Positions 34,676 to 42,612 of a stretch of DNA of 64,000 bases are shown piece by piece (within the stretch, counting starts at the first letter, position 1; each line of letters starts with the position of its first letter). Both the position numbers and the translations under genes were made by a program. The stretch spans positions 62,001-126,000 of the forward strand of contig NZ_FQZO01000009.1 in NCBI RefSeq assembly GCF_900142075.1, written 5' to 3'. Origin of the DNA: Clostridium amylolyticum (lineage in GTDB: Bacteria > Bacillota > Clostridia > Clostridiales > Clostridiaceae). The notes under the pieces were generated by a model that worked only from the letters and a program-made list of their open reading frames with translations, did not search any database and was not told where the DNA came from.

Positions 34676-34709
34676 AAAAGCGCTAAAGTTACTTAACCTT
34701 AGCGCTTTT
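34676..34709 (+). terminator. Terminator after the FtsH-like gene
   Basis: AAAAGCGCTAA and TTAGCGCTTTT, an 11-bp stem with a 12-base loop, then ATCATTA. Confidence 0.75.
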
Positions 34710-34751
34710 ATCATTACTTTAAAAATATTTAAAATCTCATTCAATATGAAA

Positions 34752-35708
34752 CTAATTCCTAGGATATAAAATCACAGCAATTATAATTCCACCAATTAGG
34801 CCTCCTATGTGACCAAAATTATCTATGTTGGAAATAGAAAGGCCTAAAACTACGTTTACCACAATTACTGAAAGTATACTTCTTAAAAAATCCTTACCTA
34901 TATGGTTTCTTTCTTTGTAGCCATAAACTAATGCAGCTCCTAGAAGTCCAAAAATAGCCCCTGAAGCTCCAATGGATAACGAAGTGGATAATCTGTAGCT
35001 TAAATAGCTAGAAGCTATGGCAGATAGTAAGTAAATAGCTATATATTTTATCTTTCCATATATCCTTTCTATAAGGTCTCCCAGCATATATAGAGCATAC
35101 ATGTTAAGGGTAATATGCATTAATCCTCCGTGAAGGAATGCCGCTGTGAGCAATCGATAATACTCTCCATGGGCTATGGAGAAATTTTCTTTTGCACCAA
35201 ACCTGTATAAAACCATGGCATCTATATCTAAAATACTTCTAGATACAAAAGCAGTTATTAAGAAAATAATCACATTAATGCTAATTAAAATTAAAGTAAG
35301 ATTTGAGGATCTTTTAATCCTTACTTTCTTTTTATTATCATCTTCTTTTAATAAGTTTACAATAAACTCCGTACCTTCATTATACTTTAATATAATATTG
35401 CTATGCTCATGCACTATTATTTTGCTGTAGCCTTGATTTTCTGAGGAATACTCTTGTGGATTATTGGTATAAATTACTGCATTTATATAGTAAGGCTGAT
35501 TTTTTTCATTTAAAAATCTTGTTAAACTCATTATGTTAGTGTCTTCGTTATATGCATCAATGCAAACTATCGCGATAACACCTTGTTCAGTATACTTTAA
35601 TGCAGCCCAAGATGAGTTATTGCTATTAAGGTCTGCATATTCTTCTATAGCAAATCCATAACTTTTTATAAGCTTATTAAATAATCTTTTTTCTTGTTCT
35701 TCTCTCAT
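34752..35708 (-). CDS. Rhomboid-family intramembrane serine protease
   Basis: 318 residues. The first 125 form a soluble cytoplasmic domain (VIAIVCIDAYNEDTN, YINAVIYTNNPQ). Six membrane helices follow from LTLILISINVIIFLITAFV. The catalytic Ser249 is in IGASGAIFG and His300 in FGHIGGLIGG, with HGGLMHITLNMYALYMLG earlier as the usual oxyanion and L1-loop region. It cleaves substrates within the membrane. The N-terminal domain resembles that of Bacillus YqgP/GluP only in position. The natural substrate is unknown. Gene stands alone. Confidence 0.92.
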   Translation of the reverse strand: MREEQEKRLFNKLIKSYGFAIEEYADLNSNNSSWAALKYTEQGVIAIVCIDAYNEDTNIMSLTRFLNEKNQPYYINAVIYTNNPQEYSSENQGYSKIIVHEHSNIILKYNEGTEFIVNLLKEDDNKKKVRIKRSSNLTLILISINVIIFLITAFVSRSILDIDAMVLYRFGAKENFSIAHGEYYRLLTAAFLHGGLMHITLNMYALYMLGDLIERIYGKIKYIAIYLLSAIASSYLSYRLSTSLSIGASGAIFGLLGAALVYGYKERNHIGKDFLRSILSVIVVNVVLGLSISNIDNFGHIGGLIGGIIIAVILYPRN

Positions 35709-35779
35709 GCTCTCACCTTTTACTAATAATATTTGTCATATTTATTATATTATAGATGATGAACTTATTAAAAACAATT

Positions 35780-35831
35780 AAAAAGGAGCTAATGCACAAT
35801 TAACTAATATAATTTTTGCGCATTAGCTCCT
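35780..35831 (-). terminator. Terminator of pepF
   Basis: AGGAGCTAATGC pairs with GCATTAGCTCCT over a 24-base loop. On the minus strand it is followed by TTTTTAATTG. Confidence 0.75.
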
Positions 35832-35837
35832 AACTTT

Positions 35838-37634
35838 TTAAATATTCTCTAACATATCTAAAAGCTCACTAAATCTTTTCATAGTTGCTTCTAAAGGTGC
35901 AGATGTTAACATATCCACTCCGCTATTTTTTAATATAGCTATTGGATAATGGGAGCCTCCGCTCTTTAAGAACTTTTTAAGGTCCTTAACTCCCTTTTCA
36001 TTGTCTTTAAGTATAGCTCCTGCAAAGGCTGAAGCTGCAGAATATCCGGTAGCATATTGGTACACATAGAAATCTCTATAGAAATGAGGTATTCTTGCCC
36101 ATTCTATATCTATCTCTTCGTCTACCACCATATCTTCTCCAAAGAATCTCACATTGATTTCATGCCATATTTCAGAATATTCCTTAGCTGTTAAGGACTG
36201 ACCTGCTTCCAGCATCTCGTGGGTCTTCTTTTCAAATTCTGCAAACATCAATTGTCTAAATACTGTGGTTCTAATTTGTTCTAACTCTTGATTTATTAAA
36301 TATAACTTCTTGTTAGGATCTTTTTCATTATCTATTAGGTAGTGAATAAGCAATATTTCATTGGTGGTGGAAGCCACTTCTGCACAGAACAATGTGTAAT
36401 GAGAATATACATAAGGCTGTTCTAATCTTGAGTAATAAGAATGCAATGAGTGCCCCATTTCATGAGCTAAGGTAGAAACATCGTTTAGGGTATGATTATA
36501 GTTTAATAAAACATAAGGCATAGTATCATAAGTACCCCAAGAGTAAGCCCCTCCACGCTTGCCTTTACTTTCAAAAACGTCTATCCATCCATTTTTAACT
36601 CCATGGTCAAATATACCTAAATACTCTTCTCCTAGAGGCTTAAGTGCAGTCTTAACTATTTCTACCCCTTCTTCAAAAGGAATATCTTCCTGTTTAATAT
36701 CTATAAGAGGCACATATAAATCATACATATGCATTTCTTCTAACCTTAAGAATTTCTTTTTTAATTTTACATACCTATGAAGCAGATTTACATTATCATT
36801 TATAGTTTTTAAAGCATTTTCATATACAGCTAAAGGTATATTATTAGGCTTTAATGAAGATTCTAAGGCAGAAGAATATTTCCTAACTTTAGATTCAAAT
36901 ATAAAAGCTTTCATAGAAGAGCTTAAAGAAGTGCCTAAAGTGTTTTTAAATTTTTTATAGGTGTTAAATAAACCTTCAAAAGCTTCTTTTCTTACTCTTC
37001 TATCCTTGCTTTTAATAAAGGTACTGTAGTTTCCTTCAGTCAATTCTACTTTATTTCCCTTTTCATCAATGATTATAGGGAAAGTCATATCTGCATTGGT
37101 AAGCATATTAAATATATTTTGAGGTGCTTCTAGATTATCTGAAACGGAAGCAAGTAATTCCTCTTCATTTTTAGATAATACATGAGGCTTAGATTTAATA
37201 AGATCCTTTAAGAAAAAGTCATAAAGTTTTAAATCTTCTACTTTTTCTATGGCTTCAAAGATATATTCTTCACTTAAAGATAGTATTTCTGGTACAAAAA
37301 AAGCATTTATACTATTAAGCTCTGCAAGGTAACTATCAATATTTCCCTTAAGAGCTTGATATGTGGTATTAGAAGTATCCTCGTCAGATTTTAAATGAGC
37401 ATATACCATAAGCTTTTCAGCTAATCTTCCTAACTCTTCGCTTTCTTTAAGATAATTAACCAAATTTTCAGGTGTGTGTAACTTTCCTTGATATTCTTTA
37501 ATAGAAGGAGCTTTTTCTTTTAAGGCTTTAAAATCTTTTTCCCATTCTTCATTATTGCTATAAATCTTTTCAATATTCCATTTGTACTTTTGTGGTATTT
37601 CTTCTCTTTTAGGCAATGTTTTTGTTTCAGCCAT
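35838..37634 (-). CDS. pepF: Oligoendopeptidase F
   Basis: A 598-residue zinc metallopeptidase of family M3B, the usual length. The active site is LAHEMGHSLHS (His391, Glu392, His395), with the third ligand Glu in CAEVASTTNEILL about 25 residues on. The N-terminal helical lid starts KYKWNIEKIYSNNEEWEKDF, a typical PepF opening. It cleaves peptides of about 7-17 residues in the cytoplasm. The gene follows the 37650 gene by 15 bases and is probably co-transcribed with it. Confidence 0.96.
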   Translation of the reverse strand: MAETKTLPKREEIPQKYKWNIEKIYSNNEEWEKDFKALKEKAPSIKEYQGKLHTPENLVNYLKESEELGRLAEKLMVYAHLKSDEDTSNTTYQALKGNIDSYLAELNSINAFFVPEILSLSEEYIFEAIEKVEDLKLYDFFLKDLIKSKPHVLSKNEEELLASVSDNLEAPQNIFNMLTNADMTFPIIIDEKGNKVELTEGNYSTFIKSKDRRVRKEAFEGLFNTYKKFKNTLGTSLSSSMKAFIFESKVRKYSSALESSLKPNNIPLAVYENALKTINDNVNLLHRYVKLKKKFLRLEEMHMYDLYVPLIDIKQEDIPFEEGVEIVKTALKPLGEEYLGIFDHGVKNGWIDVFESKGKRGGAYSWGTYDTMPYVLLNYNHTLNDVSTLAHEMGHSLHSYYSRLEQPYVYSHYTLFCAEVASTTNEILLIHYLIDNEKDPNKKLYLINQELEQIRTTVFRQLMFAEFEKKTHEMLEAGQSLTAKEYSEIWHEINVRFFGEDMVVDEEIDIEWARIPHFYRDFYVYQYATGYSAASAFAGAILKDNEKGVKDLKKFLKSGGSHYPIAILKNSGVDMLTSAPLEATMKRFSELLDMLENI

Positions 37635-37649
37635 TTTACTACTCTCCTT

Positions 37650-38048
37650 TTACTTATATTCTTCTTCTTTTCCTAATATTTCTTTATAAGCATCCTTAAG
37701 GCTGCTTTCAATGATTTCTCCAATTAAATCTAAGTTTTTTTGTATTTCTTCCCTATCCTCGGTGTAAGGAAAGCTTACAATCCAGCTAGGATTATATTCA
37801 TCATCCTTATCTTCTATTTTATAACCATTATTTGCAAAAGCCTCTTTAGAAAACACATAGAAAATAGCGCTGTATTCCCAATCTTCTACATCTCTATCCG
37901 TTTGAAAGTTAATAAAAATATCACTACCATCACAATAAAATTTAGTTATGTATTCAGCTCCCTGTGAAACTTCATAACTTCCCAGTTCTCTAAGGAACTT
38001 TTTATCTTTTGGATCTACTTCCATTAATACCAGTGATGAAAAATCCAT
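37650..38048 (-). CDS. Conserved small cytoplasmic protein of unknown function
   Basis: 132 residues with no signal or membrane segment. It has alternating strands and charged turns (MDFSSLVLMEVDPKDKKFLRELGSYEV, DIFINFQTDRDVEDWEYSAIFYVF) and a C-terminal amphipathic helix (EEIQKNLDLIGEIIESSLKDAYKEIL). Acidic and rich in aromatic residues. I do not recognise a named family. It is the first gene of a unit with pepF. The ATG is preceded by AGGAGG. Confidence 0.75.
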   Translation of the reverse strand: MDFSSLVLMEVDPKDKKFLRELGSYEVSQGAEYITKFYCDGSDIFINFQTDRDVEDWEYSAIFYVFSKEAFANNGYKIEDKDDEYNPSWIVSFPYTEDREEIQKNLDLIGEIIESSLKDAYKEILGKEEEYK

Positions 38049-38146
38049 CTTATACCTCCTTTTTAATTATTCATTATATTTTAAGTTTAACTAAGTATAT
38101 ATTTATATATTACCATAATTTTAATGTTTTTTATTCCTTATGTTAT

Positions 38147-38161
38147 TGCAAATAATTTGCA
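38147..38161 (+). promoter_or_regulatory. Candidate Fur/Zur-family operator
   Basis: TGCAAAT-A-ATTTGCA, a perfect 7-1-7 palindrome, the arm-spacer layout of Fur, Zur and PerR boxes. Its right arm runs into TTGCAT (38157-38162), the likely -35 of the ABC transporter promoter, with TATACT 18 bases on. Confidence 0.6.
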
Positions 38162-38234
38162 TGTCACAGTATAATTATAATATACTTATTTTATGTTAAT
38201 AATCATAATTATATAGTCCGTAGGAGTTGATACC

Positions 38235-38912
38235 TTGATCCAAATAAATAATATAAGTTTTTCTTATACTGGAAAGACTCCTTATCTTCTCCAAGATATA
38301 GATCTTAATATACCTAAAGGTGCATATGTATCTATATTAGGAGAAAATGGGAGCAGTAAAACCACATTAATAAAATTAATACTAGGAATACTTAAACCTG
38401 TTAAAGGAGATATTAATATTTCCACAAAAAAAATTGGTTATGTGCCTCAAAAATTTGAAGGCTTTAACTCTCAATTTCCCCTTACAGTTAATGAACTTTT
38501 AAAAATTCATATGAAAACTAAAAATATAAAAGATGATAATATCTTGCAAAGCACTTTAGATTTAGTGGACATGGCCCCTTATAAGAATAAGCTAATTGGC
38601 AATCTTTCAGGAGGTCAGCAACAAAAAATATTCATAAGCAGAGCTCTAATGGGTAATCCTGAACTTTTGATAATGGATGAACTATCCACTGGAGTAGATG
38701 TTAAAAGCCAAAAGGAAATATACTCCATAATAAAAGATTTAAACATCAAAAAAAATATTACTGTCATTGCTGTAGAACATAACTTAAATGCTGCTTTAAA
38801 ATATTCTACACATATATTAGATTTAGGTGAAGATATAAAATTATATTCCATAGATGAATATATTAACAAATTTAATAATGACAATATCTTTGCCATTAGA
38901 AAGGTAGAATAA
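38235..38912 (+). CDS. Zinc/manganese-type ABC transporter ATPase
   Basis: 225 residues from a TTG start with TAGGAG eight bases before. Walker A is GENGSSKTT (positions about 36-44), signature NLSGGQQQKIFISRAL, Walker B LLIMDELSTGVD, and switch His in AVEHNL. The sequence is that of the ZnuC/AdcC group. In Walker A the usual last Gly (GxGK) is Ser. A single G-to-A change would do this, and I believe related metal transporters also vary here. The next gene, one base on, is the permease. A binding-protein gene is missing. Confidence 0.88.
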   Translation: MIQINNISFSYTGKTPYLLQDIDLNIPKGAYVSILGENGSSKTTLIKLILGILKPVKGDINISTKKIGYVPQKFEGFNSQFPLTVNELLKIHMKTKNIKDDNILQSTLDLVDMAPYKNKLIGNLSGGQQQKIFISRALMGNPELLIMDELSTGVDVKSQKEIYSIIKDLNIKKNITVIAVEHNLNAALKYSTHILDLGEDIKLYSIDEYINKFNNDNIFAIRKVE

Positions 38913-38913
38913 T

Positions 38914-39711
38914 ATGCTAGAATTAGAATTTATGAAAAACGCACTTATGGCTGGATTTCTTGTGGCACTATTGTGCCCTGCAGTAGGAATTTTTATAGTG
39001 CTAAAAAGATACTCTATGATAGGTGACACCCTATCTCATTCCACTTTTGCTGGTGTAGCTATAGGTTTAGTGCTAGGGTATAATCCATTGCTAACAGCTT
39101 TTATTTATACTTCACTTTGCGCCATAGTAATAGAATTTTTAAGAAATTATTACAAGAGATACGCAGAAATGGTTATGTCCATCATACTTACTTTTAGCTT
39201 AGGTATAGCTATTATGCTGGTGAGCAGTGGAAAAGCTCCTGCTAATATTAATTCCTATTTGTTCGGCAGTATACTTACTGTTTCAAAACAGGACCTATAT
39301 ATGATACTCATAGTTACTGTTATATGCTTTGCTATTATAGGTACTTTATATAATAAGTTAATTTATGTAACCTTTGATGAAGAGGGAGCAAGCACTGTAG
39401 GTATTAGGGTAAAATTATTAAATTATGTATTTACATTAATGGTAGGAGCAGCCATATCTGTGTCCATAAGGGTTATGGGCATATTGGTAATATCCTCCAT
39501 AATAGTGGTGCCGATAGCTACTGCTTTACAGTTTAAAAAGGGCTTTAAATCTAGTTTTTTCATCTCTATGGCTGTAGGGCTTATAGATATAATGTCAGGG
39601 CTTATCATATCTTATTATATAGATACTGCCCCAGGGGGTACTATAGCTGTGGTGTCAGTAATAGTACTTATACTCTCCATAATATTGTCTAATATTAATA
39701 AGAAGTCATAG
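38914..39711 (+). CDS. Zinc/manganese-type ABC transporter permease
   Basis: 265 residues with eight or nine membrane helices. Family blocks: ALMAGFLVALLCPAVGIFIVLKRYSMIGDTLSHSTFAGVAIGLVLG in outline (the SMIGDxLSHxxxAG loop is the hallmark of ABC-3 metal permeases) and ISVSIRVMGILVISSIIVVPIATAL. It should import zinc or manganese together with the ATPase just upstream. It ends inside a perfect 32-base palindrome shared with the convergent Fur-family gene. Confidence 0.9.
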   Translation: MLELEFMKNALMAGFLVALLCPAVGIFIVLKRYSMIGDTLSHSTFAGVAIGLVLGYNPLLTAFIYTSLCAIVIEFLRNYYKRYAEMVMSIILTFSLGIAIMLVSSGKAPANINSYLFGSILTVSKQDLYMILIVTVICFAIIGTLYNKLIYVTFDEEGASTVGIRVKLLNYVFTLMVGAAISVSIRVMGILVISSIIVVPIATALQFKKGFKSSFFISMAVGLIDIMSGLIISYYIDTAPGGTIAVVSVIVLILSIILSNINKKS

Positions 39712-39731
39712 CTTATAAGCTATGACTTCTT
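39700..39731. terminator. Bidirectional terminator, 32-base perfect palindrome
   Basis: Two 16-base arms, beginning AAGAAGTCATAGC and ending GCTATGACTTCTT. It contains both stop codons of the convergent permease and Fur genes and has a T-rich tail on the plus strand. Confidence 0.85.
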
Positions 39732-40142
39732 ATTTTTACACTCCTCACAAATCCCTTTTAATATAAGGTGATGCTCTGTGAGAGTAAATCCTGTTTTATT
39801 TTTTACCAGCTCTTCTACCTGATGCATTGGACAAGGTACATCTATTTCTTTATTACATAATGAACATCTTAAAGTATGCATATGTGAGTTTTTCTTAATA
39901 CAATAAGTATATCTTCCTTCACCTAAGTCAAACTTATCCACTATTTCTTTTTCTTCAAATAGTTCTAAGGTCCTGTAAACAGTAGATAAATTAATATCCT
40001 CGCCGGTTTCTACACAAGCATTATATATAAATTCAGCACTTATGCTATTTTCACTGTTCAAAATAATATTAAAAATAGTTCTTCTAGCCTTGGTAACTTT
40101 AATGCTATTTTGTCTAAGAACATTTTCTATATTCACAAACAT
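39720..40142 (-). CDS. Fur-family metal-dependent repressor (Zur- or PerR-like)
   Basis: 140 residues. A winged helix-turn-helix (VTKARRTIFNIILNSENSISAEFIYNACVE, recognition helix NLSTVYRTLELFEE) is followed by the metal domain with two zinc-binding pairs, LRCSLCNKEI and CEECKNK, and the HMHTLRC sensor region. It is convergent with the ABC transporter whose promoter holds a 7-1-7 palindrome, so control of metal uptake (Zur) is the simplest guess. Sequence alone does not tell Zur from Fur or PerR. On the minus strand an extended -10 TGTGATATAAT lies about 40 bases upstream. Confidence 0.88.
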   Translation of the reverse strand: MFVNIENVLRQNSIKVTKARRTIFNIILNSENSISAEFIYNACVETGEDINLSTVYRTLELFEEKEIVDKFDLGEGRYTYCIKKNSHMHTLRCSLCNKEIDVPCPMHQVEELVKNKTGFTLTEHHLILKGICEECKNKKS

Positions 40143-40210
40143 TTCCCCTTAAACAAAACTAAAATTTATTTATGATTGTATTATATCACAAATAAAAATA
40201 AATTTCAGAA

Positions 40211-40762
40211 TTATAAAATTATCATTTTTATTCCAAACACTATTAAAACAAATCCTCCTATATAATCAGCATATTTACATATAAATTCCACTTTCTTTAA
40301 TGATCTAGCCAGAACATATGCTAGTCCACAAAATAAGAAGGTAATTACTCCTATGGTTATAGCAATATAGATAAGAAGATATAGATTAGCTATGGAGTTC
40401 AATGCTGTAAATCCTACTACCAAAGCATCTATACTAACTGAAATTCCTAAAATCAAGTACATACCTTTTTGTAATAGAAAGCCTCCTTCTTTCTTTTCCA
40501 TGCCCTCTTTTATCATCATTATTCCAACTATTGAAACTATTACTCCCCCTACTATGCTAGGAATACAAACTACATACTTATTAAAAAGAAAGCCTGATAT
40601 TCCTCCTAATAAAGCAAAAATAAATTGAAAGAAAGAAAAAGAAAAGCAAAAAATAATCTTATTGTATATTCTAACACTTCTATTTAATCCTATGCTTAAG
40701 GATACAGCAAAGGCATCCATAGCTACAGCCACCCCAATTATAATCCCTTGAATAAATCCCAT
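40211..40762 (-). CDS. MntP/YtaF-like manganese efflux or sporulation membrane protein
   Basis: 183 residues from ATG 40762 (AAGGA nine bases before). Six membrane helices in two repeats, each with an Asp-containing helix: VAVAMDAFAVSLSIGL and GISVSIDALVVGFTAL. The MDAFAVS/SIDALxVG pair is the hallmark of the MntP family. YtaF of bacilli is a sporulation membrane protein with the same fold. No manganese riboswitch (yybP-ykoY) could be seen upstream. Its position beside a Fur-family gene suits metal homeostasis. Confidence 0.8.
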   Translation of the reverse strand: MGFIQGIIIGVAVAMDAFAVSLSIGLNRSVRIYNKIIFCFSFSFFQFIFALLGGISGFLFNKYVVCIPSIVGGVIVSIVGIMMIKEGMEKKEGGFLLQKGMYLILGISVSIDALVVGFTALNSIANLYLLIYIAITIGVITFLFCGLAYVLARSLKKVEFICKYADYIGGFVLIVFGIKMIIL

Positions 40763-40967
40763 TAATATCATTCCTTCGATATAAAAATTATCATATACCT
40801 ATCTATAATCTCTTATAAAATATTTTATGCCACTTATATAATATATATAATTATTAAAATTATTTTTTTATAATATACTTTTAAAAATGCTTTTTTTATT
40901 ATATAGTATTAAATAGTGTTAACTATTGTCCTATTTGTATATCATATTGTGATTTTGGAGGAGATTT

Positions 40968-42191
40968 ATGATGTCTAATTGCATAATTGCTCAATCTGGG
41001 GGTCCTACCTCAGTAATAAACTCAAGTGTTGCAGGTTTAGTAGCCAGCAACTTAAAATACAAGATTTATGATAAAGTATATGCTGGCTTAAACGGAGTAG
41101 AAGGAATACTTAATGAAAAGATATTCGATATTTCAGCTTGTAAGGAAGATGACCTAAATACCTTTAAGTTTACCCCTTCTTCTGGCTTAGGTTCTTGTAG
41201 GTATAAGCTAAAAGATTTTAAAGAGGATGAAAGCGAATATAAAAAATTAATAGAGATATGTAAGAAGTATGATATAACTTCATTTTTCTACATAGGTGGT
41301 AATGATTCCATGGACACAGTGGCAAAACTATCAGCCTATGCAGAAAAAAATTCCTTGGCTATTAAGTTTATTGGTATACCGAAAACCATTGATAATGATC
41401 TCCCTATAACAGATCATACTCCTGGCTTTGGAAGCGCTGCAAAATTCATATCCACTGTAGCTCTAGAGACATACCTTGATGCTTCAGTTTATAAAAATAA
41501 TGGTATATTTATCTTAGAAACCATGGGAAGAGATACCGGCTGGCTAGCAGCTAGCGCTTGCTTGGCAAAACTTAACGGACAACCTGTTGTAGATTTTATT
41601 TATCTTCCTGAAATTGAATTTGATACTGACAAATTCTTAAAAGAAATAAAAGAAAGATTTAATAAAAATAACCAAGTATATATTGTGGTATCAGAAGGTA
41701 TAAAGAATAGTAGTGGTAGATTTATTTCTGAACTTACAGCCTATCAATCTCATGATAGCTTTGGACACTCCCAGTTAGGTGGAGTAGGCACAGTACTTAA
41801 AAACTTAATTATTGAAGAAGGCATAACCAAAAGAGTTAAATGCTTAGAACTCGGTGTTTTACAACGCTCAGCCATGCACTGTGCTTCTCAATTAGATATA
41901 GATGAAGCTTTTAAAGTAGGTTATGATGCTTTAAAACATTCCTTAGATAATTACAGCGGATGTATGGTGGCTATTAAAAGAGACAGTAATAACCCCTACA
42001 GCTCATCAAGCATTTTCGTAAAAGCAAAAGACGTTGCTAACCATGTAAAATATGTTCCTAAAAATTGGATAAACTCTCAATGTAACGGTGTAACTACTGA
42101 AATGGAAGAATATATAGCCCCCCTTATAGAAGGTATACCTAATATGGTTTATGAAAATAGCCTGCCTAAGTTCAAAGTTTTTAATAAGTAA
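40968..42191 (+). CDS. pfp: PPi-type 6-phosphofructokinase
   Basis: 407 residues. The active-site motifs point to pyrophosphate rather than ATP as phosphoryl donor: IGGNDSMDT where ATP enzymes have GGDGS, and PKTIDNDLPITDHTPGFGSAAKF, with Lys before TIDND where ATP enzymes have Gly. MGRDTGWLAA is the sugar-phosphate site. It catalyses the reversible step between fructose 6-phosphate and fructose 1,6-bisphosphate. ATG 40968 or 40971 are both possible behind GGAGGAG. It is monocistronic and ends before repeat A copy 4. A separate ATP-type enzyme probably exists elsewhere. Confidence 0.9.
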   Translation: MMSNCIIAQSGGPTSVINSSVAGLVASNLKYKIYDKVYAGLNGVEGILNEKIFDISACKEDDLNTFKFTPSSGLGSCRYKLKDFKEDESEYKKLIEICKKYDITSFFYIGGNDSMDTVAKLSAYAEKNSLAIKFIGIPKTIDNDLPITDHTPGFGSAAKFISTVALETYLDASVYKNNGIFILETMGRDTGWLAASACLAKLNGQPVVDFIYLPEIEFDTDKFLKEIKERFNKNNQVYIVVSEGIKNSSGRFISELTAYQSHDSFGHSQLGGVGTVLKNLIIEEGITKRVKCLELGVLQRSAMHCASQLDIDEAFKVGYDALKHSLDNYSGCMVAIKRDSNNPYSSSSIFVKAKDVANHVKYVPKNWINSQCNGVTTEMEEYIAPLIEGIPNMVYENSLPKFKVFNK

Positions 42192-42223
42192 GGACAAACT
42201 AATGGCATTCATATAAAGTAGTT

Positions 42224-42612
42224 GATAATTTAAAATTGAGAATTTAGAATTTAAAATGAAGGAGAAACTCATTCCATAATTTAAAATTGAGAATTTAAAA
42301 TTGAGAATTAAGGAAAAAACTCACAGAGTTTCTTAGAATATATGAGAATAGAAAGAAGCTTCATCTGAAGCTTCTTTTTTGAAAAAAATACAAAATTAAA
42401 ATTTTAATAAATTTTCTAGAAACACTAGAAAATACTTCAAAACAAAAAACTCTATTAGGAGTTTTTTGTTTTGTACCACTTTACAGAAACTCCTCATGGA
42501 GTTTCATCTTTTCTATATTAATTTGTAAGTTTTTCTGATTCTTTTTCAGAAAAACTATCCTTAATTCTACATTTTAAATTCTAAATTAAATTCTCTATTC
42601 TAAATTCTAAAT
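42224..42612. repeat. Repeat family A, copy 4 (long, compound)
   Basis: About 390 bases filling the gap 42192-42606 between convergent genes. The left end holds tandem AATTTAAAATTGAGAATTTA units and the right end matching ATTTTAAATTCTAAATT units. Inside are AAACTC-aca-GAGTTT, GAAGCTTC-atct-GAAGCTTC, TTTTCTAG-aaaca-CTAGAAAA, AAAACTC-tattag-GAGTTTT, GAAACTCC-tcat-GGAGTTTC and CTGA-ttctt-TTCAG. It looks like one element inserted into another. The stop of the 42607 gene lies in it. Confidence 0.75.

Noticed and set aside
40772..40967. Manganese (yybP-ykoY) riboswitch near the MntP-like gene
   Set aside because: The gap is almost pure A+T with no conserved CTTGGGGAGT-type block.
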